NCBI GenBank assembly: GCA_951812525.1
Contig: OX638316.1
Span: 2,018,630-2,082,629, forward strand
Origin: an uncultured Poribacteria bacterium
GTDB lineage: Bacteria; Poribacteria; WGA-4E; WGA-3G
Length of the DNA: 64,000 nucleotides
Direction of reading: 5' to 3'
Under the pieces are notes generated by a model, which saw only the letters and a program-made list of their open reading frames with translations, did not search any database and was not told the origin of the DNA. Shown piece after piece: positions 36,597 to 45,310 of the stretch. The translations under genes were made by a program, and so were the position numbers. Each line of letters begins with the position of its first letter. Positions within the stretch are counted from its first letter, which is position 1.

Positions 36597-37655
36597 CTAC
36601 TTATCCGCTTCTGTCGTCAGTTCGATCGCCTTACCCGTTTCAGAAGATTTGAGACCCGCAAGCAGAATCTCGGTGACATGCCGTGCCGTATACGCATTTG
36701 AGAGTGGTGGTTGCGTTCCCTCACGAATATGTTCCACAAAATGTGTGTGCATTCCGCTCGGTGCTGTGTCTGAACAGTCAATCGCTTTGACATCAACAGG
36801 TGCGTGCTCACGCGTGTAGGAGGTTGGTGTCCACTGACTCAGCGTCACGCCATCTTTGCCGGGCATCGTGAACTTCCCCGCCGTGCCATGTACACTCGCC
36901 TCTCCCGTCCGCGCAGGATCGCACCAACTCGTCTCCGCAGTGACAATTCCACCCGATTGCATCTCAAGTACAAGCGTTGCGACATCCTCTAATTCCGTCG
37001 GTTTATCGAAGGTCGAAACGAAGCCGGTAACCCGTTTGAATGTGCCGAGCATGGCAACGAGGCCTGAAACAGCGTAAACACCCATATCAAAAAGTGCCCC
37101 AACACTCGCCTGTTTGGCATCAAAAAACCACAAATCGTCCCCAGTTTCACCAAAAATATCGCGGATTTCGGCGTAGTAAATTTCGGGACCGCCGTGGCTG
37201 CTCCGCATTCTCGCCCCAGAGACCCGTCCAATGGCGTTCTCAGCAATTAGTTGCCGAATCTTGTAGACAGCGGCGTTAAAATGCGGGAGACACATCACCG
37301 TTTTACCACTCGCTTCGGTCGCGGCGACGAATTGATTCGCCTCGTCCATATCGCCGCAGAGCGGTTTCTGCATAAGCACGTGTTTGCCCGCTTCGAGTGC
37401 TTTCACACCCCACGAGACGTGCAACGGGTGTGGTGTGCCGATGAGAATAGCGTCGAGCGTATCATCAGCGATGATTGCGTTGTAATCCTGGGTCCAGTGC
37501 GGTATGTTGAATTCTTGGCACTGATGTTTCAGACGATGTTCGCGTCTGCCACCGATGACACTGACTTCAAAATCGTTGTCTTCTGCGAGGTCGGGCAGGT
37601 GCATCCGACAGACAATGCCGCCTGCACCAATAACACCGAGTTTTAGTTTTTCCAT
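36597..37655 (-). CDS. Gfo/Idh/MocA family oxidoreductase
   Basis: 352 residues. Rossmann motif GVIGAGGIVCRMHLPDLAE, the HVLMQKPLCGDMDEANQF loop in which the usual EKP is QKP, and the C-terminal domain with ALFDMGVYAVSGLVAMLG (GxYxxxxxxxLxG, with the His usually found here replaced by Tyr). It probably oxidises a sugar hydroxyl with NAD(P). AAGGAAG precedes the ATG. It is 39 bp downstream of the DUF1080 gene on the same strand, so the two probably act on the same glycoside. Confidence 0.92.
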   Translation of the reverse strand: MEKLKLGVIGAGGIVCRMHLPDLAEDNDFEVSVIGGRREHRLKHQCQEFNIPHWTQDYNAIIADDTLDAILIGTPHPLHVSWGVKALEAGKHVLMQKPLCGDMDEANQFVAATEASGKTVMCLPHFNAAVYKIRQLIAENAIGRVSGARMRSSHGGPEIYYAEIRDIFGETGDDLWFFDAKQASVGALFDMGVYAVSGLVAMLGTFKRVTGFVSTFDKPTELEDVATLVLEMQSGGIVTAETSWCDPARTGEASVHGTAGKFTMPGKDGVTLSQWTPTSYTREHAPVDVKAIDCSDTAPSGMHTHFVEHIREGTQPPLSNAYTARHVTEILLAGLKSSETGKAIELTTEADK

Positions 37656-37694
37656 AACACTTCCTTACCACGGTATGTTTATTGTCAAAAGGAT

Positions 37695-38342
37695 TTAAAG
37701 GGATTTCAGCACAACGTTGCGGAAGGCGACAGGTCCATGGTCACCCTGCAACATCAGTGGACCGGTAGCGGCTTCCTCTTCCAACATCGCACCCCGTGTT
37801 ACGCCTACAACCTCAACATCTTCATGGACAACCTGTCCATTCCATACGATTTTAGCGAAGGTGGCGTTGGCAATTTTATTCCCATCGGCATCGAATTTTG
37901 GTGCACGGAAGGTGATGTCGTACGTCTGCCATTCGCCTGGCGGTTTACTGGCATTGACGCGGGGTGGCACGCCATCTACCGGTTGATTGTCAATCCAGCG
38001 ACAATACACACCGCCACAGGTGCCGTAGCCGAGTTCTGTTTCACCCCAACTGTCCAATATTTGGATCTCGTACCTGCCCATGAGGTAAACCCCGGAATTG
38101 GAGCCTTCTGGCACCATGAACTCCACGTGCAGTTCGCAGTCGCCGTGCTCGGCTTCGGTGTAGATATCGACAGTTCGTCCGGTGGCACCGTTGTAAAAGA
38201 TCCCTTCACCCGCTGTTATTGCGAGGAGTTTCGCGTCTTCTGAGTTGAGAGCGGCATTACCAGCGGCATCCCATTCATGTTCTGGTGCACCACCTCGAGC
38301 GAGCCAACCGTCCATGTTTTTTCCATTAAAAAGATTAGGCAT
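37695..38342 (-). CDS. DUF1080 (3-keto-disaccharide hydrolase-like) protein
   Basis: 215 residues from the ATG at 38342, preceded by AGGAGGG. It is one concanavalin-like domain of PF06439: LFNGKNMDGW at the start, DCELHVEFMVPEGSNSGVYLMGRYEIQILDSWG in the middle, and GPLMLQGDHGPVAFRNVVLK at the end. Members are proposed or shown to act on 3-keto-glycosides. No signal peptide is seen, so it may be cytoplasmic. The adjacent Gfo/Idh/MocA oxidoreductase is the kind of enzyme that would make the 3-keto substrate. Confidence 0.88.
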   Translation of the reverse strand: MPNLFNGKNMDGWLARGGAPEHEWDAAGNAALNSEDAKLLAITAGEGIFYNGATGRTVDIYTEAEHGDCELHVEFMVPEGSNSGVYLMGRYEIQILDSWGETELGYGTCGGVYCRWIDNQPVDGVPPRVNASKPPGEWQTYDITFRAPKFDADGNKIANATFAKIVWNGQVVHEDVEVVGVTRGAMLEEEAATGPLMLQGDHGPVAFRNVVLKSL

Positions 38343-38372
38343 CAATAGCCCTCCTGTATTCGCTAAAAATTA

Positions 38373-38401
38373 TTGACATATTTCACTAAATCAAGTATCA
38401 T
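38373..38401 (+). promoter_or_regulatory. Sigma70-like promoter for the hexahaem cytochrome
   Basis: TTGACA (38373-38378), 17 bp, TATCAT (38396-38401). The tandem 38-bp repeat lies between it and the start codon. Confidence 0.6.
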
Positions 38402-38456
38402 ATTTAATTATCACGAATTGCATAATAGACGCTATAGCCCCAGCGACGTAAAACAA

Positions 38457-38532
38457 ACTTTTGTAGAGCAAGTTTCGGCTTACAAGTTGCGCCGACTTTT
38501 GTAAAGCAAGTTTCGGCTTACAAGTTGCGCCG
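38457..38532. repeat. Tandem 38-bp repeat in the cytochrome leader
   Basis: 38457-38494 and 38495-38532 are identical except for one base (GTAGAG versus GTAAAG) and abut directly. Each ends GGCTTACAAGTTGCGCCG. The second copy is followed by AAAG, and the start codon is 23 bp later. Confidence 0.9.
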
Positions 38533-38555
38533 AAAGTACGAGGACAATAAAACTT

Positions 38556-39461
38556 ATGAAACAAGCCTTATTATTTTTAGGGTTATCCGTACTGATGGGA
38601 ACGATAGCCCTATTTGCCCTTTACGGCTACGATCAAAATTCGACGCTCCATGCAGCACCCGTAGCGGACGCTGGAACTGATACACAATCACCGTTTGCCG
38701 AAGGATGCGACAAGTGTCACGGGAGCGAACCCGCTTATCAAGAATGGCGCCAAGCGGGACATTCGCATGCCCTTGTCAACCTGATCGAAGGTCCGTATGA
38801 ACTACGGACGTCGTGTTTGAGCTGCCACTCTGCTGGCTACGAATCCTTTAGTGATCGGGTCTATCCAGGGCACACCTATAACATAGAGACAGCGGTGAAT
38901 GCTGTTTCTTGCGCTTCCTGCCATTCGCATACCAGCAGATCGGAACACTTATTGGTGAAACCTGCGAAACACCTGTGTGTCACCTGCCACAAGATGGACT
39001 GCGGTTGCGCCGGGGCAGGCATCGTCCACCAATCTCAATCCGAGATGTTCCTTGGACGCGATGGAGCAGGTGTCAAACGGATGCCGTCACCACATGTACG
39101 CGCGATGAAAAAACGGTGTGTCACATGCCACATGATAAAGGAAGACCCAGAAACGGTTGCGCAACACGGTGGTCATACGTTCAAAGCAGAATTGTCGGTG
39201 TGTAGCACTGCAGGTTGTCACGATAGTGCTGATAACAGCATGGAAGTGAAACTACCGCAGTATCGCGCCGAGATAGAGGCAAAGATGCAAGCCGTCAAGA
39301 CGATGCTTGATGCGGCGCCCAATAAAACTTCACAAGCCTATCTCGACGCAAAGTTGAATCATGACATGGTCAAAGGTGATAGCGGTTATGGGCTCCACAA
39401 TATGCCCTACGCAAATGCACTACTGGATTATAGCCTTTCGCTCAAAAACAAACTCGAATAG
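38556..39461 (+). CDS. Hexahaem c-type cytochrome
   Basis: 301 residues with an N-terminal signal anchor or signal peptide (about 1-22). Haem-binding motifs are CDKCH (51-55), CLSCH (87-91), CASCH (119-123), CVTCH (141-145), CVTCH (188-192) and a CX4CH motif CSTAGCH (216-222), with many distal histidines. It is of the cytochrome c554/NapC-like multihaem type (periplasmic electron transfer); an enzymatic role such as nitrogen or sulfur compound redox cannot be excluded. It depends on the Ccm system encoded at the left of the window. It stands alone on the plus strand. Confidence 0.9.
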   Translation: MKQALLFLGLSVLMGTIALFALYGYDQNSTLHAAPVADAGTDTQSPFAEGCDKCHGSEPAYQEWRQAGHSHALVNLIEGPYELRTSCLSCHSAGYESFSDRVYPGHTYNIETAVNAVSCASCHSHTSRSEHLLVKPAKHLCVTCHKMDCGCAGAGIVHQSQSEMFLGRDGAGVKRMPSPHVRAMKKRCVTCHMIKEDPETVAQHGGHTFKAELSVCSTAGCHDSADNSMEVKLPQYRAEIEAKMQAVKTMLDAAPNKTSQAYLDAKLNHDMVKGDSGYGLHNMPYANALLDYSLSLKNKLE

Positions 39462-39486
39462 GGCATAGGCAGTATAGGGATACTAA

Positions 39487-40326
39487 CTACGCCTCTGAAT
39501 CAAGTACTGCCTTTAGCGGCACATCTTGATCTTGCGGTAGATAGTAGCTGAGTGGATCGCTGACGACGCCGATAAGTTGTCTCTGGACCGGGTTGCATTT
39601 AGCGACTAGTTCATCAGGCATTGTGATATAATCCATCGGCTTCACCCAACGATAGGCATATCCCATAAAAATAGTTTTGCGTGGCATGCCAGACCAGTTG
39701 TGTCCGATGCCGTGCCATGTGCGCTGCTCAAAGAGGAAAGCATCTCCGGCGTTAATATTCATAGAGATCGCACCGCGTGCCCAGCCTGTGTCTGGATTGG
39801 TTGGCGGTCTGCCTGTCAATCGGTTGCTTCCTGGTACGATTACGGTTGCACCAGAAGCAGGGTCGGATTGATCGCTGATAGCATAAGCGATCTTAAGCAT
39901 GATGCGCGGGTGAGGTTCCTGCATTTCGCTATGCGATGTGCCGCCATCACGGTGCAAACCGATACGGTTCTTTACCTCGTCCACTGGTTCTTCTTTAGAG
40001 GGCAGCACGATCAGATGTGACGTTATCATCTGAACATTCCAGTTCAGCACACCGTAGGCGAGTGGGACAGTTTTCTGCCAGTCAAGAAGTTGTAGGAACG
40101 CCTCGTGGTGTGTGATGCAATTACGAAGATTCAGCTTCCCGCCTGCTTCGAGACGACCCGCGGCTTCCTCTTTGGCATAGACTTCGTCAATGACAGCATC
40201 TATTTCCGCTACTACATCGGAGGGCAACGCATTGTTAATCAGCAGATACCCGTTATTTTCGACGAACTCCCTATGCTCTGGTGTAAACACTGCTGCTTCA
40301 GAAGCCAGGTCTGTTGTAGTATCCAT
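39487..40326 (-). CDS. Phytanoyl-CoA dioxygenase (PhyH) family protein
   Basis: 279 residues. The Fe(II) triad is HRD in IGLHRDGGTSHSEM and the distal His in RTWHGIGHNW, with a downstream Arg. The N-terminal NGYLLINNALPSDVVAEID is typical of PhyH. The ATG has AAAGGA upstream. Substrate unknown. Its sequence is quite unlike the two other PhyH proteins in the window, so they are not recent copies. Confidence 0.88.
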   Translation of the reverse strand: MDTTTDLASEAAVFTPEHREFVENNGYLLINNALPSDVVAEIDAVIDEVYAKEEAAGRLEAGGKLNLRNCITHHEAFLQLLDWQKTVPLAYGVLNWNVQMITSHLIVLPSKEEPVDEVKNRIGLHRDGGTSHSEMQEPHPRIMLKIAYAISDQSDPASGATVIVPGSNRLTGRPPTNPDTGWARGAISMNINAGDAFLFEQRTWHGIGHNWSGMPRKTIFMGYAYRWVKPMDYITMPDELVAKCNPVQRQLIGVVSDPLSYYLPQDQDVPLKAVLDSEA

Positions 40327-40390
40327 AGTTTTTATCCTTTAGTAATGCTGAAAGTAGTCTCAAGTTCCTGATTGAGATTCATATCATGGT

Positions 40391-42430
40391 ATGCATTATA
40401 CAGGATCTATCGAAAAATTTCAACGTAATTCTATTCAGGAAGTATCACGCAATTTGAAGAGCGAATTGAATTCAGAACCTCATAGATCGCCATCCCAACA
40501 GAATAGTCAAAATGTAAAGCAAGGACAGACCTTGCGTTTTAATAGCACAAGATTTGGCGCGTCATGGCGTGCCATCTTGCTCGGAACCGTCCTCATTATT
40601 CCAAACATGTACTGGATTCTGGACTCGGCCGGGCAAGGCTATCCGACGACTATCTCCCTCTACTTTAACGTCATTTTCTGTATCTTTGCTATCACCGGTG
40701 TTAATTTATTCATGGTTCGAGTCGCACCGAGGATCGCAATGCAACAGGGCGAGTTGCTGACAATTTATGTTATGTTGGCAATCGCTTCCTCATTGGCGGG
40801 ACACGATGTACTTCGCGTCTTGATCCCGATGATTCCCTACGCGTTCTGGTATGCAACGCCAGAAAACGACTGGGCAGACCTGTTTCATCGGTATATCCCG
40901 GATTGGATGGCTGTCAAGAACCGGATATTTCTAACCGAGTATTATCGTGGCGAAGCGACTTTTTACCAATGGGAGACGGCACAGGGATGGTTGACGACAA
41001 CAGCCGTCTGGGGAGGCTTCCTATGCGCTATGGTGTTTCTTATGGTCTGTATCAACGCACTCGTTCGGAAACAGTGGACAGAACATGAGAAACTGAGTTA
41101 CCCTATTATCCAGTTACCACTTGAATTGACAAGCGTCGGTAGTCGGACAAATTTGCTTACGAATAAGGTGATGTGGCTCGGTTTCGGGATTGCCGGCGCA
41201 ATTGATATACTCAACGGACTCCACCACCTATACCCGACTGTGCCGAGTCTCGGTGGCAGGCTCTACGATTTGCGTCCGTTTTTCACACAGAAACCGTGGA
41301 GCGCGATCGGTTGGACACCGATGGCTGTCTTTCCTTTCGCCGTCGGTATGGCTTTCTTTATTCCGCTTGACTTGTCATTCTCTTGCTGGTTTTTCTACCT
41401 TTTCTGGAAAGTAGAGCGGATCTTTGGTGATGCGTTGGGTGTGCGTGGCATGCCTAATTTCCCGTTCACTGATGAGCAATCTTTTGGCGCATATCTCGGC
41501 TTGTTTGTCATTGCGGTTATAGCGACACGAAAACACCTCGCGCAAGTCGGACGCAAAATCTTTACCAACGACCAACGTATTGACGACTCAGACGAACCCA
41601 TGTCCTACCGTATGACAGTGTTAGGAATCATTGTAAGTCTTGTTTTTATCATCGGGTTCGGCAAAGCCGCAGGAATGTCTATCTGGGTAGTGCTCGTGTT
41701 TTTCGGTATCTATTACGCCATCTCTACCGCAGTGACCCGTATGCGGGCGGAACTGGGTTCGCCTGTCCACGATTTACACTTCATTGGACCCGACGAGATG
41801 ATGCCTCGCATTTTTGGCACGCGGCTACTCGGTCCGCACAACCTGACGATAATGGCGTACCTCTTCTTTTTCAATCGTGCTTATCGCGGGCATCCGATGC
41901 CGCATATTTTGGAGGGATTTAAATTAGCCGAGCGGACCCGGATTTCCAACCGGCGGTTGCTAATTGCAATGTGCATTGCGATTGTTATCGGGACATTCGC
42001 TTCGTTCTGGGCATTCTACCATATCTCTTACATTGAAGGGGCGCGCGATTGGTTCGCCGGAAGACCTTTTAATCGACTCCAGAGTTGGTTGACCTCACCG
42101 AGAGCCCCAGATCTACCGGCAATTGTCGCAATGTGTATCGGCTTCCTCATTACCGGTTTCTTGATGATAATGCGGATGCGACTCTTTTGGTGGCCCTTTC
42201 ACCCTGCCGGGTTCGCTATCTCCAGCAGCTGGTCAATGAATGTATTCTGGTTCTCAATCTTGGTGAGTTCGGTTATCAAATGGATTATCCTCCGGCACGG
42301 GGGCGTAAGTGCGCACCGAAGACTCATTCCGTTTTTCCTTGGTCTAATTTTAGGTGAATTTATCATCGGTAGTATATGGAGCATTATCGGCATTATGACG
42401 AACCAACCGATGTACCGATTTTTATTCTAA
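40391..42430 (+). CDS. Polytopic membrane protein of the DUF6785/DUF6784 type
   Basis: 679 residues, with a polar N-terminal 60 residues (start uncertain, no clear ribosome site) and then about 12 to 14 membrane helices. Sequence features are WTEHEKLSYPIIQLPLELT, LDLSFSCWFFYLFWKVERI and RMRAELGSPVHDLHFIGPDEM, which match large uncharacterised membrane proteins common in Poribacteria, Planctomycetes and Lentisphaerae, annotated as DUF6785 family. They look like oligopeptide or sugar transporters, but no function is established. Its stop overlaps the converging GNAT stop by 4 bp. Confidence 0.85.
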   Translation: MHYTGSIEKFQRNSIQEVSRNLKSELNSEPHRSPSQQNSQNVKQGQTLRFNSTRFGASWRAILLGTVLIIPNMYWILDSAGQGYPTTISLYFNVIFCIFAITGVNLFMVRVAPRIAMQQGELLTIYVMLAIASSLAGHDVLRVLIPMIPYAFWYATPENDWADLFHRYIPDWMAVKNRIFLTEYYRGEATFYQWETAQGWLTTTAVWGGFLCAMVFLMVCINALVRKQWTEHEKLSYPIIQLPLELTSVGSRTNLLTNKVMWLGFGIAGAIDILNGLHHLYPTVPSLGGRLYDLRPFFTQKPWSAIGWTPMAVFPFAVGMAFFIPLDLSFSCWFFYLFWKVERIFGDALGVRGMPNFPFTDEQSFGAYLGLFVIAVIATRKHLAQVGRKIFTNDQRIDDSDEPMSYRMTVLGIIVSLVFIIGFGKAAGMSIWVVLVFFGIYYAISTAVTRMRAELGSPVHDLHFIGPDEMMPRIFGTRLLGPHNLTIMAYLFFFNRAYRGHPMPHILEGFKLAERTRISNRRLLIAMCIAIVIGTFASFWAFYHISYIEGARDWFAGRPFNRLQSWLTSPRAPDLPAIVAMCIGFLITGFLMIMRMRLFWWPFHPAGFAISSSWSMNVFWFSILVSSVIKWIILRHGGVSAHRRLIPFFLGLILGEFIIGSIWSIIGIMTNQPMYRFLF

Positions 42431-42909
42431 CGCGAGTTCAATTTTGATAGCGGCTGAATGTAATGAATCTGTCTCGCAATTTCAGTGAAACCCATAGCAG
42501 GATAAAAACTCGTGCCTACAGGATTCTGCTCCAACGTTTCAATACGGGCGTAAAGCATCCCTTCCGCCTGCAAATACGCCAATGCTTTTTCAATCAGTTG
42601 CCTACCAATGCCGCGGCGTTGAAACTGCGGAAGCACAGCGAGGTTTGGGATACCACCGATCTGGTTTGATCGGTTAAGTCGCGTTGTGATATAGCCGGCA
42701 ATCTCTCCGCCAACTTCTGCCACAAAAACTCCATCCGGATTAGCCGCTGCATCGTCGTCAATATGGGACATTTTGCGTTCTGCCCAGTTCATATCGCCAA
42801 TACGCCCAAACCGGTCTTCGATATTCTTGTCTATAGACACCTTCTCAAAGCAGATGGCGGTTATTTGTCGAAGCGTTTGCAAGTCGCTCGCTTTATAGTT
42901 TCGAATCAT
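42427..42909 (-). CDS. GNAT-family N-acetyltransferase
   Basis: 160 residues, single GNAT fold. The acetyl-CoA loop is LPQFQRRGIGRQLIEKAL, preceded by GYITTRLN and followed by YARIETLEQNP, typical of RimI-like acetyltransferases. Substrate unknown. It ends tail-to-tail with the DUF6785-type gene. Confidence 0.88.
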   Translation of the reverse strand: MIRNYKASDLQTLRQITAICFEKVSIDKNIEDRFGRIGDMNWAERKMSHIDDDAAANPDGVFVAEVGGEIAGYITTRLNRSNQIGGIPNLAVLPQFQRRGIGRQLIEKALAYLQAEGMLYARIETLEQNPVGTSFYPAMGFTEIARQIHYIQPLSKLNSR

Positions 42910-43109
42910 TTGTTTACCTTGATTTACATCAGTTGTTTAGGATAGAAAAAATATATTATATTGTTCATGAAAAAAAAGCAAATTTTACCTGAGCCTCGGT
43001 GTGAAAGTCTCACCTTTCAAGGCAAGGATGAAACACCGCAAAAACTTGACTTTGCTAATAAAAGTTGATTTACGCTGAGAACCAAATTTGTCTTAGCTTT
43101 ACATTTAAA

Positions 43110-43180
43110 CCAGTATCTTTACCAGTACTTTCACCAGTACTTTCACCAGTACTTTCACCAGTACTTTCACCAGTACTTCA
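43110..43180. repeat. 12-bp tandem repeat (CCAGTACTTTCA), six units
   Basis: The first unit is CCAGTATCTTTA; units 2 to 5 at 43122-43169 are identical CCAGTACTTTCA; the last is one base short (43170-43180). Each unit contains AGTACT, a 6-bp palindrome. No ORF crosses it. Confidence 0.95.
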
Positions 43181-43384
43181 CCTATGCAATTTTCATAGTA
43201 ACTATGTAACCAACCTTCCCTCATAATCGCCAAAAATCCAGTCACCACCTATATTCATAGCCTCTTTCCAAGTCAACCACATTTTATAGTTTACGATGAA
43301 AACTGTGAAATTAAAGGTTCCCTATATGAATTTCCTATCCTGAAAATCCATGAATCCTGAAAATCCAGATTCAGATGAACGACC

Positions 43385-43413
43385 TTGAGAAATATACAAA
43401 CATCTGTTATAAT
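43385..43413 (+). promoter_or_regulatory. Sigma70-like promoter for trpDC
   Basis: TTGAGA (43385-43390), 17 bp, TATAAT (43408-43413), with TGT before the -10; start codon 33 bp downstream. Confidence 0.7.
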
Positions 43414-43445
43414 TGCGAACAGAATATTCTCAGGAGGAACACTGC

Positions 43446-44486
43446 GTGATTCGTGAAGCAATTCAGAAGGTTATGGCAGGCGATGCCTTAACCGAAGCAG
43501 AGATGATTGATACCATGAACGAGATCATGGAAGGTAAGACGACAGATGCCCAAATTGCCTGTTTTCTTACCGCATTGCGGCTTAAAGGTGAAACAATAGA
43601 AGAGATGACAGGGGCAACGCGTGCTATGCGAGCCAAAGCCACCCCTGTTCCCACACTTCATGAGCCTGACTTGAATGCTACTCCAAAGGTGCCACGACTC
43701 GTTGATACATGCAGCACGGGTGGCACGGGTTTGAACCATTTCAACATTTCAACAACTTCTGCCATCGTTACGGCGGGAGCGGGTGTCCCTGTGGCAAAGC
43801 ACGGCAATCGGGGTGTGACGCGACAAAGTGGCAGCGCGAACGTACTAATGGCGTTGGGCGTGAACATTGAAATCGGTCCCGAACACGTTGGGCGATGTAT
43901 TGATGAAGTCGGCGTCGGTTTTCTATTTGCACCGACACTTCACGGTGCAATGAAATACGCCATCGGACCGCGGCGAGAGATAGGAATTCGTACGATTTTT
44001 AACGCCATAGCACCGCTGACAAATCCAGCGGGACCCCAGGCACAGGTGATTGGAGTCTATGCGCCAGAACTAACTGAAGCACATGCAAATGCACTGAACA
44101 ACCTCGGATGCCAGCACGCATTTATTGTACGTGGAGATGACGGTTTGGACGACTTCACAACCACAACAACCACACGCATCTCGGAGCTCCGAAACGGCAC
44201 CGTCAAAACCTATACCCTTGATCCCACGACACTCGGAATTCCGAGGGCGGAACCTGAAGCACTCTTGGGCGGCGCACCGGAGGAGAACGCTGAAATGATA
44301 GTGAATATCCTGAACGGTGAGACAGGACCCAAACGCGATATTGTTGTACTAAACGCTGGCGCAGCAATCGTTGCGAGTGGGAAAGCCGATACTATTGAGG
44401 TGGGTATCCAGCTTGCATCGGAATCCATTGATTCAGGCGAGGCACTCGCGAAGTTGGAAGGGTTAAAGGCTGTTTCAAACGATTAA
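43446..44486 (+). CDS. trpD: Anthranilate phosphoribosyltransferase
   Basis: 346 residues starting at GTG, chosen for AGGAGG 8 bp upstream (43432-43437). It transfers phosphoribosyl from PRPP to anthranilate in tryptophan synthesis. The order of motifs fits TrpD: N-terminal helical domain, VAKHGNRGVTRQSGSANVLMALG and FNAIAPLTNPAGPQAQVIGVYAPEL. The PRPP loop usually reads GTGGDG; here it is STGGTG (DTCSTGGTG at 87-95). Next to trpC, so the function is probably retained. Confidence 0.9.
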   Translation: MIREAIQKVMAGDALTEAEMIDTMNEIMEGKTTDAQIACFLTALRLKGETIEEMTGATRAMRAKATPVPTLHEPDLNATPKVPRLVDTCSTGGTGLNHFNISTTSAIVTAGAGVPVAKHGNRGVTRQSGSANVLMALGVNIEIGPEHVGRCIDEVGVGFLFAPTLHGAMKYAIGPRREIGIRTIFNAIAPLTNPAGPQAQVIGVYAPELTEAHANALNNLGCQHAFIVRGDDGLDDFTTTTTTRISELRNGTVKTYTLDPTTLGIPRAEPEALLGGAPEENAEMIVNILNGETGPKRDIVVLNAGAAIVASGKADTIEVGIQLASESIDSGEALAKLEGLKAVSND

Positions 44487-44511
44487 TCTTTCACGGAAAG
44501 AGGTAGACGGA

Positions 44512-45285
44512 TTGATACTTGACACGATCATCGCACATAAACGGAAAGAGTTGGCAGTCGAACAGGCGCAGGTGTCACTTACGACGTTGGAAGCAGAAGT
44601 TATGAGCCTCCCACCGACGCGGGACTTTCGCAGTGCCATCACAGGCAGTGGAGCAGTCAAACTTATCGCCGAGGTAAAGAAAAAATCACCCAGTAAAGGC
44701 ATTATCCGCGAGGATTTCCATCCGGTATCAATCGCTAAGACCTATGTCGAAAACGGTGCTGCCGCTATTTCCGTGCTAACAGACAAGCATTTTTTCGCAG
44801 GTGAACTCGACTATCTGCGCGCGATTCGGGAGAGCGTTGACGTGCCACTCCTCCGAAAAGATTTCACAATTGATCCGTATCACATCTACCAAGCACGCTC
44901 CGCAGGTGCGGATGCGATTTTATTGATTGTCGCGGCGTTGACAGCCACGCAATTGCGGACGTTTATGGAGATCGCCGATTCGCTATCGTTGGCAGCTTTG
45001 GTAGAGGTGCATACACCCGAGGAATTGGCGATTGCGTTGGATGTGGAGGCACAAATTATCGGGATAAACAACCGAGATTTGCGCACATTTCACACAGACA
45101 TTGCCACAACGTTCCGTTTGCGGAACACCATTCCAGCGGACAAGGTCGTGGTGAGTGAAAGTGGTATTTATTCGCGTGAAGACGTGGTGAAGCTGAAGGA
45201 AGCGGGTGTCCAGGCAATGCTTGTTGGTGAGTCGTTGATGCGGAGTCGGGATATTGGAGAGCAGGTTCGACGTTTAATCTCTTGA
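44512..45285 (+). CDS. trpC: Indole-3-glycerol phosphate synthase
   Basis: 257 residues starting at TTG (AAAGAGG upstream). TIM barrel with the catalytic signatures AEVKKKSPSKGII, LTDKHFFAGELDYL, LLRKDFTIDPYHI, LVEVHTPEELA, IGINNRDLRTF, VSESGI and LVGESLM. It closes the indole ring in tryptophan synthesis. trpD ends 25 bp before. No other trp genes are in the window. Confidence 0.96.
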   Translation: MILDTIIAHKRKELAVEQAQVSLTTLEAEVMSLPPTRDFRSAITGSGAVKLIAEVKKKSPSKGIIREDFHPVSIAKTYVENGAAAISVLTDKHFFAGELDYLRAIRESVDVPLLRKDFTIDPYHIYQARSAGADAILLIVAALTATQLRTFMEIADSLSLAALVEVHTPEELAIALDVEAQIIGINNRDLRTFHTDIATTFRLRNTIPADKVVVSESGIYSREDVVKLKEAGVQAMLVGESLMRSRDIGEQVRRLIS

Positions 45286-45310
45286 TGCAGACAAGCGTCG
45301 CCCGCGGAGA

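Larger units (their letters stand above)
42910..43445. other. Intergenic region, 536 bp, with tandem repeats before trpD
   Basis: No ORF or leader peptide rich in Trp codons, and no T-box-like anti-terminator that I can recognise. It contains the 12-bp tandem repeat at 43110-43180, a segment shared with 35906-35941, and the trpD promoter. Confidence 0.55.

Noticed and set aside
43071-43080. CTGAGA as part of a TPP riboswitch
   Set aside because: The other conserved parts of the THI element are absent and the downstream gene is trpD, not a thiamine gene.
43110-43180. CRISPR array
   Set aside because: The tandem units are 12 bp with no spacers; the same holds for the two-copy repeats at 25416-25501 and 38457-38532.
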